Positions 18,653 to 20,821 of a DNA stretch of 20,821 nucleotides are shown in pieces. The stretch covers positions 182,908 to 203,728 of the forward strand of contig NW_003130860.1 in assembly GCF_000003605.2 (NCBI RefSeq), given 5' to 3'. Every line of letters begins with the position of its first letter. Position 1 is the stretch's first letter. Made by a program: the position numbers and the translations under genes. The notes under the pieces are model-generated. The model saw only the letters and a program-made list of their open reading frames with translations. It was not told the origin of the DNA and did not search any database. The DNA is from Saccoglossus kowalevskii. Taxonomy: Eukaryota > Hemichordata > Enteropneusta > Harrimaniidae.

Positions 18653-18680
18653 CTATTTGCGATGGATCAGTGGTCGCCAT
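18653..18680 (-). CDS. Candidate first coding exon (weak)
   Basis: On the minus strand AAAATGGCGACCACTG gives a start in a good context, with ATGGCG in a YY1-like setting. The frame reads MATTDPSQI plus one base before CAAATAG|GTAATT, a plausible donor. AACCAATACC, a CCAAT box, lies about 30 bp upstream. The strand is right for a 5' exon of the gene with the exon at 1617-1687. However, this segment ends in phase 1 and that exon needs phase 0, so they cannot be joined directly; an intermediate exon or a separate gene would be needed. Nine codons carry little information. Confidence 0.2.
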
Positions 18681-18699
18681 TTTATTTATTTTCCGCGAC

Positions 18700-19530
18700 A
18701 CGGTACGGTATTGGTTCAAGTTGTTTTCTCTTTTCTGTGTCTTAAAAAGGTGATTAGACCCCTGGAGGTTAGCGTTGGATTGCAATTAAACACGATATCA
18801 GATAATCATTGGTTGTGTAGTTTGTTCCGTTTCATGTATAATTCATTTATATACTCAATATTTTTGTCGAGTACAAATATTGATATTTTTTAATATCGAA
18901 AGTCGTATTCTATGTTTGTCCTTATACATTGTATATTATTTTCATAATTCTATGTCGTTATAAAATGAAGCTAGTCAATAACAGCAGACGAATATTTGCT
19001 ACCAAATCTCAAACGGTCAAACCAACAACCGCTTTATTCACCCCAGCACTGTACATTGGTGCACCCGGGTGGTCAACGTCTACGTCATTCGATTTCAGTG
19101 AAATCAATAATTGAATTGGGATGTGCCCGGGTTTTTAGGTGATTAGCGGCAATTTTATTGGGTATTACCATACGTACGTACGACTGAAACTAATAAGAAA
19201 AATATTATGCTTTGATCAAAGGGGCAATTAACAATGCTGATATCACGATATCTAATAATGATAAAGAAGATGGGAAGAGGAGGGGAATAAGGAGGAGAGA
19301 AAAAAACAATCTTCAAAACGTCGCCGTGATTAGCCAACAGACCCAATGCGCGCATATTTGAGTTAAGTTCACGACCGAAATATGAATAGAAAACATAAAC
19401 ACTAATTAGAAAGAGTCAATTGTTGTTAAAGGACAACGTTCTTTATATTGTGTTTAGACCGTATTGAATAAAAAAAATGAGAGTCACATTTTGGAATAAC
19501 GACGCAATATAATTGACTTCCGTTCGTATT
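18700..19530. other. Non-coding stretch
   Basis: No gene is supported. Short palindromes occur at 19061-19070 (CACCCGGGTG) and in TACGTACGTACG near 19170-19182. A purine-rich run lies at 19259-19306. Open frames here are short and featureless. Confidence 0.55.
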
Positions 19531-19548
19531 TGTTCGCTCGAGCGAGCA
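19531..19548. repeat. Near-perfect 18-bp palindrome centred on CTCGAG
   Basis: TGTTCGCTCGAGCGAGCA is symmetric except for one base pair, and the inner 12 bp TCGCTCGAGCGA is perfectly palindromic. No role is assigned. Confidence 0.8.
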
Positions 19549-19739
19549 TTGTACATGAAACGTCAACAATGCTAATAGCCACGTCAGTGCGCAAAGTAGA
19601 GGCAACATTTTTTCCGGTAACTGATTTGTTTTCTTCAAAAAGGGTGGATTATGATGCATTTTAATCTCAGTCGATATCTAAAAAAAGAAACATCTGAAAA
19701 CTAGCAGATTTCAAATGAAAGCTACTCACATGATTGAGT

Positions 19740-20392
19740 CTGTCGGGCGTGTAAAGTCGGACAGTGCGTGTCGGGGAACTTGAATGCACAGTCGTACTGT
19801 GTGCGTCGGGGCGTGTACAGTCGGACTGTGTGCGTCGAGGCGTGTACAGTCGGACTGTGTGCGTCGGGGCGTGTTCAGTCGGATGGTGTGTGTCGGGGAA
19901 CTTGAATGCACAGTCGGACTGTGTGCGTCGGGGCGTGTACAGTCGGACTGTGTGCGTCTGGGCGTGTTCAGTCGGATGGTGTGTGTCGGGGAATGCACAG
20001 TCTGACAGTGAATGTCGGCCGTGTACTGTCGGACAGTATGTTTTGTGTAATGCACAGTCGGACAGTATGTTTCGGGACGTGTACAGTCGGACAGTGTGTG
20101 ACGGGACGTGTACAGTCGGACAGTATGTTTCGGGACGTGTACTGTCGGACAGTATGTGTCGGGTAATGCACAGTTGGACAGTATGTTTCGAGACGTGTAC
20201 AGTCGGACAGTGTGTGACGGGACGTTTACAGTCGAACAGTGTGTGACGGGACGTTTACAGTTGGACAGTATGTGTCGGGTAATGCACAGTCGGACAGTAT
20301 GTTTTGAGACGTGTACAGTCGGACAGTATGTTTCGAGACGTGTACAGTCGGACAGTGTGTGACGGGACGTTTACAGTCGAACAGTGTGTGTT
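19740..20392 (+). repeat. 29-bp minisatellite, 22 units, with near-palindromic core
   Basis: The core AGTCGG (or variant) recurs at 22 positions from 19755 to 20375, nearly always 29 bp apart; two early intervals are 35 bp and one is 28. Left units carry ACAGTCGGACTGT, which has six-base arms that pair exactly around one base. Two right units have ACTGTCGGACAGT, a different sequence with the same symmetry. Most other right units have the non-symmetric ACAGTCGGACAGT. Units with AATGCACAG recur every four units in the right half (20056, 20172, 20288: 116 bp) and at 122 bp in the left half. Frames stay open on both strands because the unit has few stops, so the 60-160 codon frames here are artefacts. 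Confidence 0.97.
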
Positions 20393-20653
20393 ACTACGGA
20401 GATCTAAAGAACACAGTCGGAAAAGTGTTATTGCTGGGAGCTTACATCGATTTCTTACTCGGACGTCCAAACTGTTACAATAAGAACTAACGTCAACAAA
20501 TCTAATTTGCATTAGTCCTTATTCTTGGAAAATCATTAATTATCTTGTCTTGGTAACTGTTACGTGACGCTTGAAACGTGTTTTCTGGAAACAAATAGCT
20601 CAGATGTATGCTTTCTTGACACGAATTGTCCGATGTGTGTGGTACCGTGACGA
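20393..20653. other. Unique spacer between two minisatellites
   Basis: Nothing supported. A stray AACACAGTCGG at 20410-20420 may be a relic unit of the adjacent 29-bp array. Confidence 0.55.
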
Positions 20654-20821
20654 TTGGGCTGTGCCATTCAGCGTGGGGTGAATGGGCTGTACCATTCAAT
20701 CGTAAGTACGAGTGAGCTGTATCCTTTAGTTGTAGGTGCGAATTGGCTACTTTGCCGTGCAGTCGTAGGCGAGACCCAGGGTGCGACTGAGCTGTACCAT
20801 TCAGCCATTGGACCGACAGGG
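20654..20821 (+). repeat. Degenerate 30-bp tandem repeat running off the window edge
   Basis: GGGCTGTGCC, GGGCTGTACC, GAGCTGTATC, TGGCTACTTT and GAGCTGTACC start at 20656, 20684, 20714, 20744 and 20789. The intervals are 28, 30, 30 and 45 bp, the last being one and a half units. The downstream half of each unit resembles CATTCAGTCGTAGGTGCGA. The array continues past the last base, so its size is unknown. Confidence 0.85.

Noticed and set aside
19726-20362. Overlapping open frames of 67-160 codons on both strands with Cys/Val/Arg-rich repeats
   Set aside because: They all lie in the 29-bp tandem array. Several frames on both strands are open together, which is expected from a repeat lacking stops and not from a coding gene.

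Overview
This window looks like AT-rich nuclear DNA from an animal, most likely an invertebrate. It is almost entirely non-coding. The one segment I can read as a gene is a 71-nt internal exon on the minus strand at 1617-1687. It has a pyrimidine-rich 3' splice site and a near-consensus 5' splice site. Its translation resembles the N-terminal region of cGMP phosphodiesterase 9 (PDE9A family). If that is right, most of the window is intron and/or 5' flank of a minus-strand PDE9-like gene, with the next exon left of position 1 and the upstream exon(s) to the right. There is no bacterial gene organisation, and the longest open frames are short, of low complexity, or produced by tandem repeats.

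The left 8 kb is rich in short non-autonomous DNA transposon relics. Family 1 is a MITE of about 140-160 bp flanked by TTAA, with five copies at 2074-2213, 3670-3822, 4370-4531, 13567-13710 and 14752-14841 (the last truncated). Family 2 is a MITE of about 320 bp flanked by TA, complete at 2598-2920, with a related partial copy at 89-256. Family 3 is an inverted-repeat element of about 200-210 bp at 5499-5709 and 7206-7407. A diverged direct duplication of about 280 bp occupies 6099-6382 and 6766-7046.

The middle (8-14 kb) holds an 18-bp perfect AT-rich inverted repeat (8455-8528), an element of about 377 bp with long diverged inverted ends (10473-10849), a 30-bp tandem repeat that runs into a hairpin (12371-12480), and a tRNA-derived SINE with A box, B box, A-rich tail and a candidate target duplication (12771-13067).

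The right third is minisatellite-rich. It has a 21-bp array with a 104-bp higher-order period (15339-15596), a degenerate TTAGTCAG/GTGGTT repeat (17421-17618), a six-copy array of exactly 53 bp (18041-18346), a 22-copy 29-bp array whose units are near-palindromic (19740-20392), and a 30-bp array that runs off the window edge (20654-20821).

I see no new multi-gene system. The observations most worth checking are the PDE9-like exon, the TTAA MITE family that carries a combined NRF1-like/E2F-like motif in most copies, the SINE, and the layered organisation of the 29-bp array.
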